Shown here one piece after another: positions 1 to 9,896 of a stretch of DNA of 64,000 bases. Origin of the DNA: Aquimonas voraii (GTDB lineage: Bacteria > Pseudomonadota > Gammaproteobacteria > Xanthomonadales > Xanthomonadaceae); contig NZ_FNAG01000004.1 in the NCBI RefSeq assembly GCF_900101825.1, forward strand, positions 224,129-288,128. Direction: 5' to 3'. Positions within the stretch are counted from its first letter, which is position 1. Each line of letters begins with the position of its first letter. A program made the translations under genes and the position numbers. Under the pieces are notes generated by a model. That model worked only from the letters and a program-made list of their open reading frames with translations. It was not told the origin of the DNA and did no database searches.

Positions 1-237
1 GAGTTCCTGCGTGGCGGCGAGCCTCTGTGCGGTCGGCTGGCGCCGCAGAAGATGGAGTTCCTGTTCGGCGTGCAGGCCGCGCAGGTGCAGAGTTGTGCGT
101 TGATCCCGCTGCCCGGTCGCGGCCTGCTTGCGATCGGCTCGCGCGAGCCGAATCGCTTCTACCCAGGCATGGGCACGCTGTTCCTGCGGATGATGGGCGA
201 GGCGATCGCCGCCGCGCTGTCGAGGCATCCGGCCTGA
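1..237 (+). CDS. DUF484 family protein, 3' end only
   Basis: Only the last 78 codons are in the window, and the frame is open at its first base. The C-terminal segment, with VQSCALIPL, GLLAIGSREPNRFYPGMGT and FLRMMGEAIAAAL, matches the end of the GAF-like DUF484 family. In pseudomonads and xanthomonads these genes lie between dapF and xerC. The TGA stop (235-237) overlaps the xerC start codon by one base, so the two are probably translationally coupled. Function is not established for the family. The call rests on the visible motifs and on the neighbour. Confidence 0.8.
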   Translation, partial: EFLRGGEPLCGRLAPQKMEFLFGVQAAQVQSCALIPLPGRGLLAIGSREPNRFYPGMGTLFLRMMGEAIAAALSRHPA

Positions 238-1178
238 TGGCGCGCGCGCCGACCGCAGCCGGCGGGGCGGTGCGTTCGCCGGCACCTGCGCTGCGGCAGG
301 CGGTCGAGGACTGGCTGGGTGCGCTGCGCGTGGAGCGCGGCGCTTCGCCGCACACGCTTGAGGCCTACCGCGCGGATGCCGACACCCTGCTGGCCTGGTG
401 TGCGCAGCGCGGCGTCGACGACTTCGCTGCGCTGGACGCCGAAGCCCTGCGCCTGTACCTCGCCGCCGCGCATCGCTCCGGGCTGTCGCCGAAGAGCCTG
501 CAGCGGCGTCTGTCTGCCTGTCGCGGTCTGTTCCGCTTCCTGCTGAAGCACGGCCGCATCGATCGCGACCCGAGCGCCGGCGTGCGCGGCCCGAAGGCGC
601 CGCGTCGCCTGCCGCAGGTGCTCGATGCCGACGAAGCGCAGGCCTTGGTCGAACTGCAGGGCGAGGACCCGCTCAGCCTGCGCGATCGCGCCATGCTGGA
701 GCTGTTCTATTCCTCCGGCCTGCGCCTGTCCGAGCTGTGCGGCCTGCGCTGGATCGATCTCGATTTGAGCGAGGGCAGCGCGCGCGTCCTCGGCAAGGGC
801 CGCAAGACGCGGCTGGTGCCGGTGGGCCGCCACGCCGTGGAAGCGCTACGCACGCTCGCCGTGCAGGGCGCCGCGCCCGAGTCGCCGGTGTTCAGCGGCC
901 GCGGTGGAGCTGCCATCGCGCCGCGCACGGTGCAGCAGCGCATCAAGCTGGCCGCGCAGAAGCAGGGACTGTGGAAGCGGGTGCATCCGCACATGCTGCG
1001 GCATTCCTGTGCCAGCCATCTGCTGGAATCCTCGGCCGACCTGCGCGGCGTGCAGGAGTTGCTCGGCCATGCCGACATCGCCACCACCCAGATCTACACC
1101 CACCTCGATTTCCAGCATCTCGCCCGCGTCTACGATGCCGCGCATCCACGCGCGAAGCGGGTGCGTCAGGGCGATTGA
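237..1178 (+). CDS. xerC: Tyrosine recombinase XerC
   Basis: Site-specific recombinase that, with XerD, resolves chromosome dimers at dif during division. The protein is 313 aa from the ATG at 237, which overlaps the upstream stop; the open frame extends further 5' but that part lies inside the DUF484 gene. A SAM-like N-terminal DNA-binding domain (residues about 18-105) is followed by the catalytic domain. All the catalytic residues are visible: Arg163 (GLRLSEL), Lys187 (GKGRK), His252 and Arg255 (HPHMLRHS), His278 (LLGHADIATTQIYTH) and nucleophile Tyr287. The length is normal for XerC. XerC rather than XerD is chosen because of the DUF484 neighbour and GLRLSELCGL. Confidence 0.95.
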   Translation: MARAPTAAGGAVRSPAPALRQAVEDWLGALRVERGASPHTLEAYRADADTLLAWCAQRGVDDFAALDAEALRLYLAAAHRSGLSPKSLQRRLSACRGLFRFLLKHGRIDRDPSAGVRGPKAPRRLPQVLDADEAQALVELQGEDPLSLRDRAMLELFYSSGLRLSELCGLRWIDLDLSEGSARVLGKGRKTRLVPVGRHAVEALRTLAVQGAAPESPVFSGRGGAAIAPRTVQQRIKLAAQKQGLWKRVHPHMLRHSCASHLLESSADLRGVQELLGHADIATTQIYTHLDFQHLARVYDAAHPRAKRVRQGD

Positions 1179-1203
1179 GTTCCCGCTTCGGCGTGGCGGA
1201 CGC

Positions 1204-1252
1204 TCCCGAATCCCGAATCCCGAATCCCGAATCCCGAATCCCGAATCCCGAG
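1204..1252. repeat. Heptamer tandem repeat (TCCCGAA), 6 perfect copies plus a partial one
   Basis: Six exact tandem copies of TCCCGAA (1204-1245) and a seventh with one change lie between the ends of the convergent genes xerC and ompW. The same heptamer recurs at three other convergent junctions in this window. Arrays like this are common in Xanthomonas and Lysobacter genomes; no function is established. Confidence 0.95.
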
Positions 1253-1261
1253 AACGAGAAG

Positions 1262-1295
1262 GCCGACCCGCGACCGTGAGGGATCGCGGGCCGGC
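1262..1295. terminator. Hairpin between convergent xerC and ompW
   Basis: Arms 1262-1273 and 1284-1295 pair over 12 positions with one mismatch around a 10-base loop. There is no clear T-run on either side, so action as a bidirectional terminator is inferred from its position between convergent genes. Confidence 0.4.
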
Positions 1296-1351
1296 CTTGA
1301 GGCCGCAGCCACCGCTAGGGGTGGCTCAACGATGTTTGTCGCGGGGCGAAC

Positions 1352-1969
1352 TCAGAAGCGGTAGCCCAAGGTCAGTCCGACCACGAGCGGATCGACCACT
1401 GCAGTGCCGACCTTGGTGCCGTTGACCTTGACGTCGGAATCGATGTCGATCCAGCGGGCGTCGAACACCAGGTCGATCGCGTCGCTCATCTTGAACACCA
1501 GGCCCGCCTGGGCGGCCAGGCCGAAGCTGTTGTCGAGGCCGATCTTCGCGCCGGCCACAGGGCCACCGGCGACGGCCTCTTCGTCGTACACGAAGGTGTA
1601 GTTCAGACCTGCGCCGAGGAACGGATTCACTCGGCCTTCCGGGTTGAAGTACCACTGCAGGCTGACGGTCGGCGGCAGGTGCTTGAAGTCGACGGCTTTG
1701 GCGCCGTTGAGCTTGGCGGTGTGCGAGAAAGGCGTGGCGGCGAGCAGTTCGACGGCGAGGTTTGGCGTCAGGTGGCGGCCGAGGATCAGGCCGAGCTGGG
1801 TGTTGCTGTCGATGTCGGTCTTGAGCGCGCCGCCAGCGAGGGTGCCGTTGTCGGACTTCGGCGACACCTGCACGGCGCCGACGCGCACGAACCAGTCCTC
1901 GGCCTGGGCGGGCAGGGCGGTGGCGGTGAGTACGGCAGCAGTGAGCAGCGGGGCAACGAACTTCTTCAT
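1352..1969 (-). CDS. ompW: OmpW family outer-membrane protein
   Basis: Small eight-stranded beta-barrel porin of the outer membrane, 205 aa. The start chosen is the ATG at 1969, which opens a standard signal peptide (MKKFVAPLLTAAVLTATALPAQA, cleaved before EDW) and has AGAGGACA just upstream; the frame runs 13 codons further 5' without a better start. Family features visible are the early WFVRVGAVQVSPKSD, the central VSLQWYFNPEGRVNPFLGAGLNYT region and the final aromatic residue of VGLTLGYRF, which acts as the BAM recognition signal. OmpW proteins are proposed to carry small hydrophobic molecules. The gene is monocistronic, convergent with xerC and divergent from the protease at 2394. Confidence 0.9.
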   Translation of the reverse strand: MKKFVAPLLTAAVLTATALPAQAEDWFVRVGAVQVSPKSDNGTLAGGALKTDIDSNTQLGLILGRHLTPNLAVELLAATPFSHTAKLNGAKAVDFKHLPPTVSLQWYFNPEGRVNPFLGAGLNYTFVYDEEAVAGGPVAGAKIGLDNSFGLAAQAGLVFKMSDAIDLVFDARWIDIDSDVKVNGTKVGTAVVDPLVVGLTLGYRF

Positions 1970-2393
1970 GGGGCTGTCCTCTTGGGTGGGTTTGTTTTGT
2001 GGCGGCAAGTCTGCGTCGGCACGCCGGGGCGCGACTTGATAACTGTCAAGCGGTGCAGCAATGCGCTCGCGCCCGCCTCGGGCGCCCCCGGTGCCGCGCA
2101 GTGCGTGCGGATGGATGGGCGCGATCCTTCGCTTCTGCCTCGACTCCCCGCCCCGTATTCAGGCCGTTTCGATGGAACGCCGGCCGTGATTCGCTTCGCA
2201 GAGCGACACGCGGACGCGCTTTGTGATCGACCGCAAACACCGCGCCCGACCCGCGCTGCTAGCGTCGGTCCCCTGCGTGCATGCAAGACCGCGGGTCGGG
2301 GGATCCGCCGCACTGCAGAGCCGGACGCCGGAGGCGCCCAGCACTTCCAAACGGGCGCCGGAGAGCGCCACCACACTCAAACGGGGAGTTCCA
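1970..2393. other. Divergent intergenic region, ompW / protease
   Basis: This 424-bp stretch should hold the promoters of ompW (leftward) and of the protease (rightward). No confident -35/-10 pair or operator was identified. The open frames crossing it have no recognisable product and are judged spurious. Confidence 0.5.
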
Positions 2394-4409
2394 ATGCATC
2401 ACTCGATCCGGCGCCTGAGCGCCGCGCTGTTCTGCGTCCTGCCTTTCGCCGCGTCCGCCGGTGAGTTGCACCTGCTGCCTGCGCCCGACCTCGCCAAGCT
2501 GCAGATGGAGGATTCCAAGTCCGTCGGCGGCCCCTTCCGCTACGGCATCCAGATTCCGGTCAAGGGCTTCGGCTTCGATGGCCGCCGCCTGTCCAAGGCG
2601 AGCTGGAACGTCGGCAAGGACGGCATCGCCCGCTTCAGCTGGGACATCGCCGCACCGGGCGCACGCACGCTCGACTTCCACTTCAGCCGGCTGGTGTTGC
2701 CCGAAGGCGCGACCCTGATCCTGCGCGGTGAGGGCGCGGACAACCTGCGCAAGATCACCGCCGAGAGCCTGAGCGGGGGCGAGGGCTACTGGGCGCCCTA
2801 CATCGCCGGCGAGAAGGTTTCGATCGAGCTGCACGTGCCCAGCGCCAAGCGCCACCTGGCGCGGGTCGAGCTGGCCTCGGTCACCCACGGCTACCGCGGT
2901 CTGTTCGAGTCGGTCGAGCCGGCGCAGAAGTCCGGCAGCTGCAATGTTGACGTCGCCTGCCCGGCCGGCACCGGCTGGGATGACCAGATCGATTCAGTCG
3001 GCCACTACACCTTCAGCCAGAGCGGCAGCTCCTACGTCTGCACCGGCTCGCTGGTGGCCAACACCGCCGGCACCTCGGTGCCGTACTTCCTGACCGCCAA
3101 CCACTGCCTCAGCACCGGCACGGTGGCCTCGACGGTCGTCGTGTACTGGAACTACCAGAGTTCCACCTGCCGCACGCCGGGCTCCAGCGCCTCGGGCACG
3201 CCGCTGTCGAAGACCATCGCCACCCACACCCAGTCCGGCGCCAGTCTGGTCGCGACCAATGCCGCCAGCGACTTCGCCCTGCTGCGCCTCAACACCGACG
3301 TGCCCGCGGGCGCCGACGCCTACTGGAGCGGCTGGGACGCGAGCGGTGCGACGCCGAGCTCGGCGGTGGGCATCCACCATCCAGCCGGCCACGAGAAGCG
3401 CATCGCCGTCGAGAACCAGGCACTGGGCATTTCGGCCTACGGTGGCGGCAGCGGCAGCACCCACTGGCGCGTCATCGACTGGGACCAGGGCACCACCGAA
3501 GGCGGCAGCTCGGGTTCGGGGCTGTGGGACCAGAACAAGCGCCTGGTCGGTCAGCTGCACGGCGGCTCGGCGGCCTGTGGCAATGATCTGTCCGACTACT
3601 ACGGCCGTCTGTCGGTGTCGTGGACCGGTGGCGGCAGCGCGGCCACCCGTCTGCGCGACTGGCTGGATCCGAGCAGCAGCGGCCAGACCGCGATCGGCGG
3701 CTACCGCAGCGGCAGCACGCCGCCGCCCCCGCCGCCCAGTGGCTCGCTCAGCAACGGCGTGCCGGTGACCGGCCTCGCCGGAGCGGCCAATGCCGAGCTG
3801 CGCTACACCCTGAGCGTGCCGGCCGGCGCCAGCAACCTGAGCTTCGCGATGAACGGCGGCACGGGCGATGCCGACCTCTACGTGCGATTCGGCAGCGCAC
3901 CGACCACCAGCACCTACGACTGCCGTCCCTACCTGGGTGGCAATGCCGAGTCCTGCAGCTTCGCGGCACCGCAGGCCGGCACCTACCACGTCATGGTGCG
4001 CGGCTACTCGGCGTTCTCCGGCGTGAGCCTCACCGGCAGCTACGCCACCGGTGGCGGCGGCTCGCAGCCGAGCTTCTTCCAGAACACCTCGGCCTACACC
4101 ATCGCCGACAACAGCACCATCGAAAGCCCGATCACGGTCAGCGGCCGCACCGGCAACGCGCCGTCCACGCTGCAGGTGGCGGTGAACATCACCCACACCT
4201 ACAAGGGCGACCTGAAGGTCGATCTGGTGGCCCCCGATGGCTCGGTCTACGTGCTGCACAACCGCAGCGGCGGCAGCGCCGACAACATCATCCAGACCTT
4301 CACGGTGAACGCGTCCTCCGAAGTCGCCAACGGCACCTGGAAGCTGCGAGTGAACGACAATGCGGCGGGTGATACCGGCAGGTTGAACAGCTGGAGCCTG
4401 CAGTTCTAA
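2394..4409 (+). CDS. Secreted trypsin-like (lysyl endopeptidase-type) protease with PPC and P domains
   Basis: Secreted S1-type serine protease of 671 aa, resembling Achromobacter/Lysobacter lysyl endopeptidases. The ATG at 2394 follows a GGGGAG ribosome site and opens a signal peptide ending near AASA-GEL. An N-terminal pro-region (about 25-180) precedes the protease domain. The triad is visible as His237 (LTANHC), Asp293 (SDFALLRL) and Ser373 (GGSSGSG). After a PPPPPP linker come a pre-peptidase C-terminal (PPC) domain (about 460-545) and a proprotein-convertase P domain ending in [13 protein letters not shown]. Both C-terminal domains are typical of exported proteases of this order. Strict Lys specificity is inferred from family resemblance. 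A 13-bp hairpin follows the gene. Confidence 0.9.
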   Translation: MHHSIRRLSAALFCVLPFAASAGELHLLPAPDLAKLQMEDSKSVGGPFRYGIQIPVKGFGFDGRRLSKASWNVGKDGIARFSWDIAAPGARTLDFHFSRLVLPEGATLILRGEGADNLRKITAESLSGGEGYWAPYIAGEKVSIELHVPSAKRHLARVELASVTHGYRGLFESVEPAQKSGSCNVDVACPAGTGWDDQIDSVGHYTFSQSGSSYVCTGSLVANTAGTSVPYFLTANHCLSTGTVASTVVVYWNYQSSTCRTPGSSASGTPLSKTIATHTQSGASLVATNAASDFALLRLNTDVPAGADAYWSGWDASGATPSSAVGIHHPAGHEKRIAVENQALGISAYGGGSGSTHWRVIDWDQGTTEGGSSGSGLWDQNKRLVGQLHGGSAACGNDLSDYYGRLSVSWTGGGSAATRLRDWLDPSSSGQTAIGGYRSGSTPPPPPPSGSLSNGVPVTGLAGAANAELRYTLSVPAGASNLSFAMNGGTGDADLYVRFGSAPTTSTYDCRPYLGGNAESCSFAAPQAGTYHVMVRGYSAFSGVSLTGSYATGGGGSQPSFFQNTSAYTIADNSTIESPITVSGRTGNAPSTLQVAVNITHTYKGDLKVDLVAPDGSVYVLHNRSGGSADNIIQTFTVNASSEVANGTWKLRVNDNAAGDTGRLNSWSLQF

Positions 4410-4451
4410 GCGGGCCCACTATCCGCTGCCCGCCGTTGCGTTCGGGCATCG

Positions 4452-4488
4452 ACGTCGGGGACGGTCGTGTCTTGGCCGTCCCCGACGT
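4452..4488 (+). terminator. Strong hairpin after the S1 protease
   Basis: Perfect 13-bp inverted repeat (arms 4452-4464 and 4476-4488, 11-base loop) lying 43 bp beyond the protease stop. There is no long T-run, but its strength and position fit a terminator or mRNA 3'-end stabiliser. Confidence 0.7.
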
Positions 4489-5129
4489 TCCACCAAGAGA
4501 ATTGCGTGGGACACCTTTGCCACGCGGATCGGGGTGAACGAGATCCGCGAATCGTGGTGCTCCCGCGCTGACTTCCTGGGCGTTCGAGCAGCGCATTGAC
4601 CGGCAGGCCGTCCAAGGCCCGCTCGTGGCGTGCCAGTGCAGGAAGACACGCCTGTTCGCTGCTTCTGCGGCCCCGGCATGTGCTGAATTCTTCGCGCCTC
4701 ATTCACTGATGCGATGACGCGTGCGACGCAGCTTGCGGCAACGCTATCGCTGTCCTATGGTTGCGCGATGGCGACAAGTGCGCCATAGGGGCAGGATTCC
4801 GTCAGCGGGGGCGCTGTGGGTTTCCGTGGTTCGTCAGGTAGAAGACTTGGCCGGACTTCGATCCCAGGGGGGCGGGACAAGCAGTCCCACACCATGGGGT
4901 GGGTGGCGCAGGCTGCCGAAATCACCATCAACCAGACCCGCACGGTTCCCTTGGTCCTGAGGGGGTCGGGCGTGGGTGCGTGTTTCCTGATCCCTTGCGC
5001 TGTCCTGGAGCCTTCAGAGGATCCCTGCAGCGTGCTTCAAGGTCGCCCGGCCCAGAGTCTGTGTCGAGCGTCCCGCGTCGAGCTGTCCCCGCGTGCCCGG
5101 GGGCACATCCAGCAATCAAGGAAGTCAGC
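4489..5129. other. Long leader region before the subtilase
   Basis: This 641-bp stretch contains only short frames without recognisable products. No tRNA and no riboswitch consensus could be recognised. It presumably holds the promoter and a long 5' leader for the subtilase at 5130, whose ribosome site AAGGAAG is at 5118-5124. Confidence 0.4.
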
Positions 5130-8100
5130 ATGAAACCCAACACACCCAAACTCAGGATCCGCAGCCTCGCGCTGATGTGTGCCCTGCTGCCAGCTGCGGC
5201 GCCGGCGTTCGCGGAGCTGCCGGTCGAGAACCTGCTGGAAGTCCCAGCGCAGTACTCCGAGGCCGACGCCTCCGGGCGCTTCGTGTATCTCATTCGGTTC
5301 GCGGAGGCCGGGCTTGCGGAGCGCGCTCGCGCCGCCGGTGAAGCGCTGGACGCACGTTCGGATGCCTCGAAGTCCATTCTGAGCGAGATTCAGAGCCAGC
5401 AGCGGGTCCACCTTGAGTCGATGTCGGCGGCCCTTGGTCGTGGCCTGCAGCCCAGCCACTACTACCTGGCAACCCACAGCGGCGTCGCCGCCCGTTTGAC
5501 GCCCGCCGAGGCGCAGAAGCTCCTTGACCTGCCGGGCGTGGTCGCGGTCGAACGCGAGCAGGTGTACCAGCTGGAGACGCGCAGCACGCCTGAGTTCATT
5601 GGCGCCAACACCATCTGGAGTGGTGCCAACGTGCCGGGCGGGTCCGAGGTTCTGGGTCAGGGCATGATCACCGCCATCCTCGACTCGGGTGTGGTTCCCT
5701 CGCATCCGTCATTCACCAACGAAACCGAAGTGTGCGGTTTCGGCCAGAATGATGTGCCGAACAAGCTGCTCAGCGCGGTCGACTGCGCTGCAACCGACCC
5801 CTCCGGCCTCTGCGCCGGCCCAAACCCCGCTGACGTGAACGGTCATGGCACCCACGTGGCCAGTACCGCCGCCGGCAATTTCGTGGGTTTGGACGCAACC
5901 CCGGCACCGGTCGCCCCGATCGCAGGCATCGCGCCCTGCTCGCACATCCGCTCGTACAAGGTCTGCCCGGGCAGCAGCTGCCCCGGTGCCGATCTGACCG
6001 CAGGCCTGAACCATCTGCTGCTGGATGGCGATGCGGACGTCATGAACTATTCGATTTCGGGCGGCGCCTCGCCGTGGACCGACTTCGACCGCACCAAGCT
6101 GGACCTGGTCAACGCCGGCATCATGGTGGTGGCGGCGGCGGGCAACACCAATACCACGGTCACCAACCCGATCGGTGCGGTGAACCACCGCGGCCCGTGG
6201 GTGATGGCGGTGGCCAATACCACCCACGACCGCGTCACCAGCAACCCTGTCAGTGTCTCGCTGGACGGCCCGCAGAACGTCTACGGCCTCAAGGGGCTGA
6301 TGACCATTCCGGCGGACGTCACCGCCGAAGTCGCCGACAGCCTGGCGCTCGGCAACGAGCTCGGCTGCGACGCCGGCGGCGGTTTCCCCGCTGGCAGCAT
6401 GACTGGCAAGATCGCCCTGATCTCGCGTGGCACCTGCGCTTTCACCGAGAAGCTCGCGAACGCCCAGACCGCAGGTGCGATCGGCGCGATCATCTTCAAC
6501 AATAATCCCGGTCAGCCGCCGATCGCGATGGGTGGTACCGAGGCCTCGATTCCGGCAGTCATGGTCTTCAACGCGGACGGCTTGGCCATTCGCGCTCATG
6601 TCACCGCCAATGCGGGGGCTCAGGCCACCATCTCCGCGACGTCGGTGACGTCCTCGGATCCGGCCGCGGGCGACATTCTCGCGTCCAGCAGCCTGCGCGG
6701 CCCGACGCCTTCGCCCCTGCAGCACCTGCAGAAGCCGGACATCGCTGCTCCGGGCACGGGCATCTACGCGGCGCTGGCCACGCCGGCCAGCGAGCCCACC
6801 TACGGTGACCTGAGCGGCACCTCGATGGCCAGCCCGCATGTGGCGGGTTCCGCGGTCCTGGTGCGCCAGATCCACCCGACCTGGACCGTGCAGGAAGTCA
6901 AGTCCGCGCTGCAGATGACGGCCAAGCGCACGGGCTCCAAGGACTTCGTCAACGGTACGCCCAGCAGCGGGCCTTGGGACGCCGACGATGTCGGCAGCGG
7001 CCGCGTCGACCTCACCAAGGCGGCTCGCGCCGGCCTGGTGATGGATGAGACGACCTCAAACTTCCTGGCGGCCAATCCGGCGACGGGCGGCGACGTTCGC
7101 ACGCTCAACCTGCCGGCCCTGCGCAACCTCGACTGCTCGCCCACCTGCACCTTCACGCGGACCGTGCGCAACACCCTGAGCACGCCTTCGACGTGGACGG
7201 TTGCTGCGAGCCTGAACACCGGCAGCTTCGACATCCAGGTCAGCCCGACGACATTCGAGTTCGCGGGTGATTTGGCCGAGACCCGCACGATCACCATCAC
7301 GGTGACGCCGAACGGCACCCAGAACACGGTCACCCACTTTGGTGCCGTCACCTTCACCGAAGCCGGAGGTGCTTCGCCGCAGCTGCATTGGCCGATGGCC
7401 ATTCGCGGTCTTGAGCAGACGCCGCCGGTCCTGCAGTACACGCCGGAGGCCTTGGACACGGTGGTCGTTGCGGGCGGTAGCCGCACGCTTCCGATCACCA
7501 TCACCAATGCCAGCCCGACGGCTGCGCCGCTGACCTTCAGCTTCGCCGAAGCGCCCGCTCGAGCGGTGGTGCTGGATCTGGAAGACAAACAGCCCGAGTC
7601 GCTGTCCGGTGGCGTGAGCCAGCCGATCAACCTGCAGGTTGACGGCGGTATCGCCACGATCATCAACGTTGCTACCCAGCAGTGGACCTGGTTCAACCGC
7701 TTCTCGCCGACCCTCTTGCAGGTGCCCTTCACCCTGCAGCAGGTGCAGGTGGGCTTCGCGCCAGGCAATGGCAACGTGCTGGCGGGTGACCTGTTCGATG
7801 TGCACGTCTGGATCGACCCGGATCGCGATCCCACCAACGGTGCCACCCTGGTCGCTTCGGTGACCGATCAGGTGATCACCGCGGGCGTGGGCTTCAAGAC
7901 GGTCAATCTGCCGGCGGGCGTCGAGATCACGGCTGCCAGCGGTGATGTTCTGGTGGGTGTCGTCAATCGCTCCGCACGCGGTGGCGCCCAGGGCGCTGGC
8001 TACGGCGTGGCGATCGGTGATTCGGCGGGCAACTCGCAGCAGCGCTCCTGGGCAGCGTTCAACTTCCCGGGCGGTATCGCGCCGAACCCGCCGGTGCTGA

Positions 8101-9260
8101 CTGAAGCGGCTACCCTGTCTTTGATCGATTCCCTCGTTCCTGGCCGCAACTGGAGCATCCGTGCTACCGGCACGGGCGGCACCAACTGCTTGGCGCCGTC
8201 GGAGGTGCCCTGGGTCTCTGTCGCGCCTGCGTCCGGTACGGTGGCGGGCAACGCCAGCACGACCGTGCAGGTGACCACGGACTCCACCGGCCTTGCGCCG
8301 GGCCAGTACGATGCGCTGCTGTGCCTTGAGAGCAACGACCCCGAGCGCACGCTGTCGGTCGTGCCGGTGTCCATGCAAGTGGTCACCAACGACCAGCTGC
8401 CGAGCATCGCCCTGGCGCCGCCCTCGCTGAGCCTGCAGGCCACCGTGGGTTCGACCGCCACGGACAACCTTGGCATCACCAACAATGGCACTCTGCTGCC
8501 GCTGAACTGGGAAATCACCGAGGCGTCCACGGTCGAGGGCGGCAACATCGTGCGCTTCGACAACATCAACTTCACCTTCCCGGCAGATTTTGACGGTGGT
8601 TCCGTCAAGTGGGGCAACGGCGAGACCTGCGCCGGCTGCTTCGAGGCTCCGTTCGACCTCAACGTCTATGCCACGCCCAACATGGCCTTCTACTGGCCGA
8701 ACGTGAACGAGCTGGGCCAGCTTGGCGGCGCCGTCTGGAACGGAACGCTGTACACCGTGCTGCAGCCCGGCGACACGGTTGGACCCGACAGCACCTTCGG
8801 CGCGTCCGCTCAGTCGGCCGCCACCGCGGCATGGCGTCAGGCCGGTGGCGTGGATGGCTATCTGGGCTTCCGTTTCATCAACCCGAGCACGCAACAGCTG
8901 AACTTCGGCTATGCCCGTCTGACCACGACCGGCACGACCGGCTATCCGGCGGTGCTGCGCAGCATCGCCTTCGACAGCACTGGAGCGGCGATCACCATCC
9001 CGCTGCCGTCGGTCTGCGACAGCCCGTCCAGCATCCCGTGGCTGAGCACGTCGGTGGCCTCCGGCAGCACGGCCGCCGGTGCGACCAGCACGGTCGGCGT
9101 GACCGCTGATGCGACGGGTCTGGCGGCCGGAACCGTCGAAGCCACGATTTGCGTGCGCAGCAACGATGCCGCCAACCCGCTGGTGGAAGTGCCGGTGAGC
9201 CTGGAAGTGCAGCCGCTGCCGCCGGAGATCTTTGCCAACGGCTTCGAAGGCACCAACTGA
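5130..9260 (+). CDS. Secreted subtilisin-like (S8) protease with PA insert and C-terminal IFxNGFE motif
   Basis: Secreted subtilase of 1376 aa. The ATG at 5130, after AAGGAAG, gives a signal peptide ending APAFA-ELP. An I9-type propeptide (about 45-150) precedes the catalytic domain. The triad is Asp185 (ITAILDSGVV), His239 (NGHGTHVAS) and Ser565 (SGTSMASPHVAGS). A protease-associated (PA) domain is inserted between His and Ser (about 400-500). The C-terminal half carries beta-sandwich modules, including two similar blocks of about 65 aa (around 8190-8385 and 9010-9220) with matching VPWVSVAPASGTV / IPWLSTSVASGST cores. It ends in EIFANGFEGTN, a tail shared with the beta-helix protein at 30799. 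A 15-bp hairpin follows. It is probably cell-surface or extracellular; the substrate is unknown. Confidence 0.93.
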   Translation: MKPNTPKLRIRSLALMCALLPAAAPAFAELPVENLLEVPAQYSEADASGRFVYLIRFAEAGLAERARAAGEALDARSDASKSILSEIQSQQRVHLESMSAALGRGLQPSHYYLATHSGVAARLTPAEAQKLLDLPGVVAVEREQVYQLETRSTPEFIGANTIWSGANVPGGSEVLGQGMITAILDSGVVPSHPSFTNETEVCGFGQNDVPNKLLSAVDCAATDPSGLCAGPNPADVNGHGTHVASTAAGNFVGLDATPAPVAPIAGIAPCSHIRSYKVCPGSSCPGADLTAGLNHLLLDGDADVMNYSISGGASPWTDFDRTKLDLVNAGIMVVAAAGNTNTTVTNPIGAVNHRGPWVMAVANTTHDRVTSNPVSVSLDGPQNVYGLKGLMTIPADVTAEVADSLALGNELGCDAGGGFPAGSMTGKIALISRGTCAFTEKLANAQTAGAIGAIIFNNNPGQPPIAMGGTEASIPAVMVFNADGLAIRAHVTANAGAQATISATSVTSSDPAAGDILASSSLRGPTPSPLQHLQKPDIAAPGTGIYAALATPASEPTYGDLSGTSMASPHVAGSAVLVRQIHPTWTVQEVKSALQMTAKRTGSKDFVNGTPSSGPWDADDVGSGRVDLTKAARAGLVMDETTSNFLAANPATGGDVRTLNLPALRNLDCSPTCTFTRTVRNTLSTPSTWTVAASLNTGSFDIQVSPTTFEFAGDLAETRTITITVTPNGTQNTVTHFGAVTFTEAGGASPQLHWPMAIRGLEQTPPVLQYTPEALDTVVVAGGSRTLPITITNASPTAAPLTFSFAEAPARAVVLDLEDKQPESLSGGVSQPINLQVDGGIATIINVATQQWTWFNRFSPTLLQVPFTLQQVQVGFAPGNGNVLAGDLFDVHVWIDPDRDPTNGATLVASVTDQVITAGVGFKTVNLPAGVEITAASGDVLVGVVNRSARGGAQGAGYGVAIGDSAGNSQQRSWAAFNFPGGIAPNPPVLTEAATLSLIDSLVPGRNWSIRATGTGGTNCLAPSEVPWVSVAPASGTVAGNASTTVQVTTDSTGLAPGQYDALLCLESNDPERTLSVVPVSMQVVTNDQLPSIALAPPSLSLQATVGSTATDNLGITNNGTLLPLNWEITEASTVEGGNIVRFDNINFTFPADFDGGSVKWGNGETCAGCFEAPFDLNVYATPNMAFYWPNVNELGQLGGAVWNGTLYTVLQPGDTVGPDSTFGASAQSAATAAWRQAGGVDGYLGFRFINPSTQQLNFGYARLTTTGTTGYPAVLRSIAFDSTGAAITIPLPSVCDSPSSIPWLSTSVASGSTAAGATSTVGVTADATGLAAGTVEATICVRSNDAANPLVEVPVSLEVQPLPPEIFANGFEGTN

Positions 9261-9272
9261 GGCTTGCTCCCT

Positions 9273-9304
9273 GGGCCGGTGAAGCGACATCGCTTCACCG
9301 GCCC
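9273..9304 (+). terminator. Terminator hairpin of the subtilase gene
   Basis: Perfect 15-bp inverted repeat (9273-9287 with 9290-9304) starting 13 bp after the stop codon. There is no marked T-run. Confidence 0.75.
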
Positions 9305-9363
9305 GCTGGACTTTCATGACGTTCGCGGCGTTTCGCAGCCCCGACGTTTCTAGCCTGCAAAGT

Positions 9364-9389
9364 GAAGGGCCACCCTCGGGTGGCCCTTC
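9364..9389. terminator. Second hairpin downstream of the subtilase
   Basis: Perfect 12-bp inverted repeat (9364-9375 with 9378-9389). It could be a backup terminator, or a REP-like palindrome left beside the RAYT remnant that begins just after it. Confidence 0.5.
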
Positions 9390-9421
9390 GCGTATCTGCG
9401 GGTGCTGGGGGCAGGTCAGGT

Positions 9422-9871
9422 GTAGACGCCGGGGATTGGCCCTGGAGCAGCTACGGCGCGATGGTTGGCGCACAGGCCCCACCCGACTGGCTGGCGACCG
9501 ACGGCCTGCTGTCCGCCTTCGCGAACACGCGCAACGCGGCGCGCCGCCGCTACATGCAGTTCGTCGCGGCCGGCGTCGGCGCCGAGCCGATCTGGAAGCA
9601 CTTGAACCGTCAGGTCTACCTGGGCAGCGATGCCTTCGTGCAGCGGATGCAGGACAAGGCGGGGGACGCGGATGAAATCAACGTCCCCCGCGCCCATCGC
9701 CGCCCACCGCCTCCGTCCCTGGAGGCCATTGCTACCGCCAACCCCGACCGCGACGCCGCCATGCTGGCCGCCCATCGCACCGGGGAGTACAGCTACGCGG
9801 AAATCGCCCGCCATTTCGGCGTCCACTTCACCACGGTGGGGCGGGTGGTGCGTGGGGCCGGCAAGCTCTAG
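9422..9871 (+). pseudogene. RAYT-type (REP-associated tyrosine) transposase, C-terminal remnant
   Basis: About 150 codons match the C-terminal part of IS200-related RAYT transposases: DWPWSSYGAMVG, PPDWLATDGLLSAF, RRRYMQFVAAG, WKHLNRQVYLGSDAFVQRM, then a helix-turn-helix tail YAEIARHFGVHFTTVGRVVR. The N-terminal Y1 domain with the HUH metal site and the catalytic tyrosine is absent: upstream the frame runs straight into the hairpin after the subtilase and no transposase sequence is found. It is therefore a truncated, presumably inactive copy. RAYTs normally mobilise REP palindromes, and REP-like palindromes occur at 22260 and 49951. Similar proteins are sometimes misnamed RelE-type toxins in databases. 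Confidence 0.8.
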
Positions 9872-9896
9872 CGCGGGAGCCTCGATGCTACGAAGC

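Noticed and set aside
1204..1252. CRISPR-like array
   Set aside because: Units are 7 bp in direct tandem with no spacers; this is a simple tandem repeat.
4740..5100. Possible riboswitch or small RNA in the leader of the subtilase gene
   Set aside because: No match to a riboswitch consensus I can recall; folding could not be computed here.
7056..9482. 808-codon minus-strand frame inside the subtilase gene
   Set aside because: Arg/Gly/His-rich shadow; it would also run through the terminator hairpins.
9422..9871. RelE-type toxin gene
   Set aside because: The sequence matches the C-terminal part of RAYT transposases, which are often mislabelled this way; there is no antitoxin partner.
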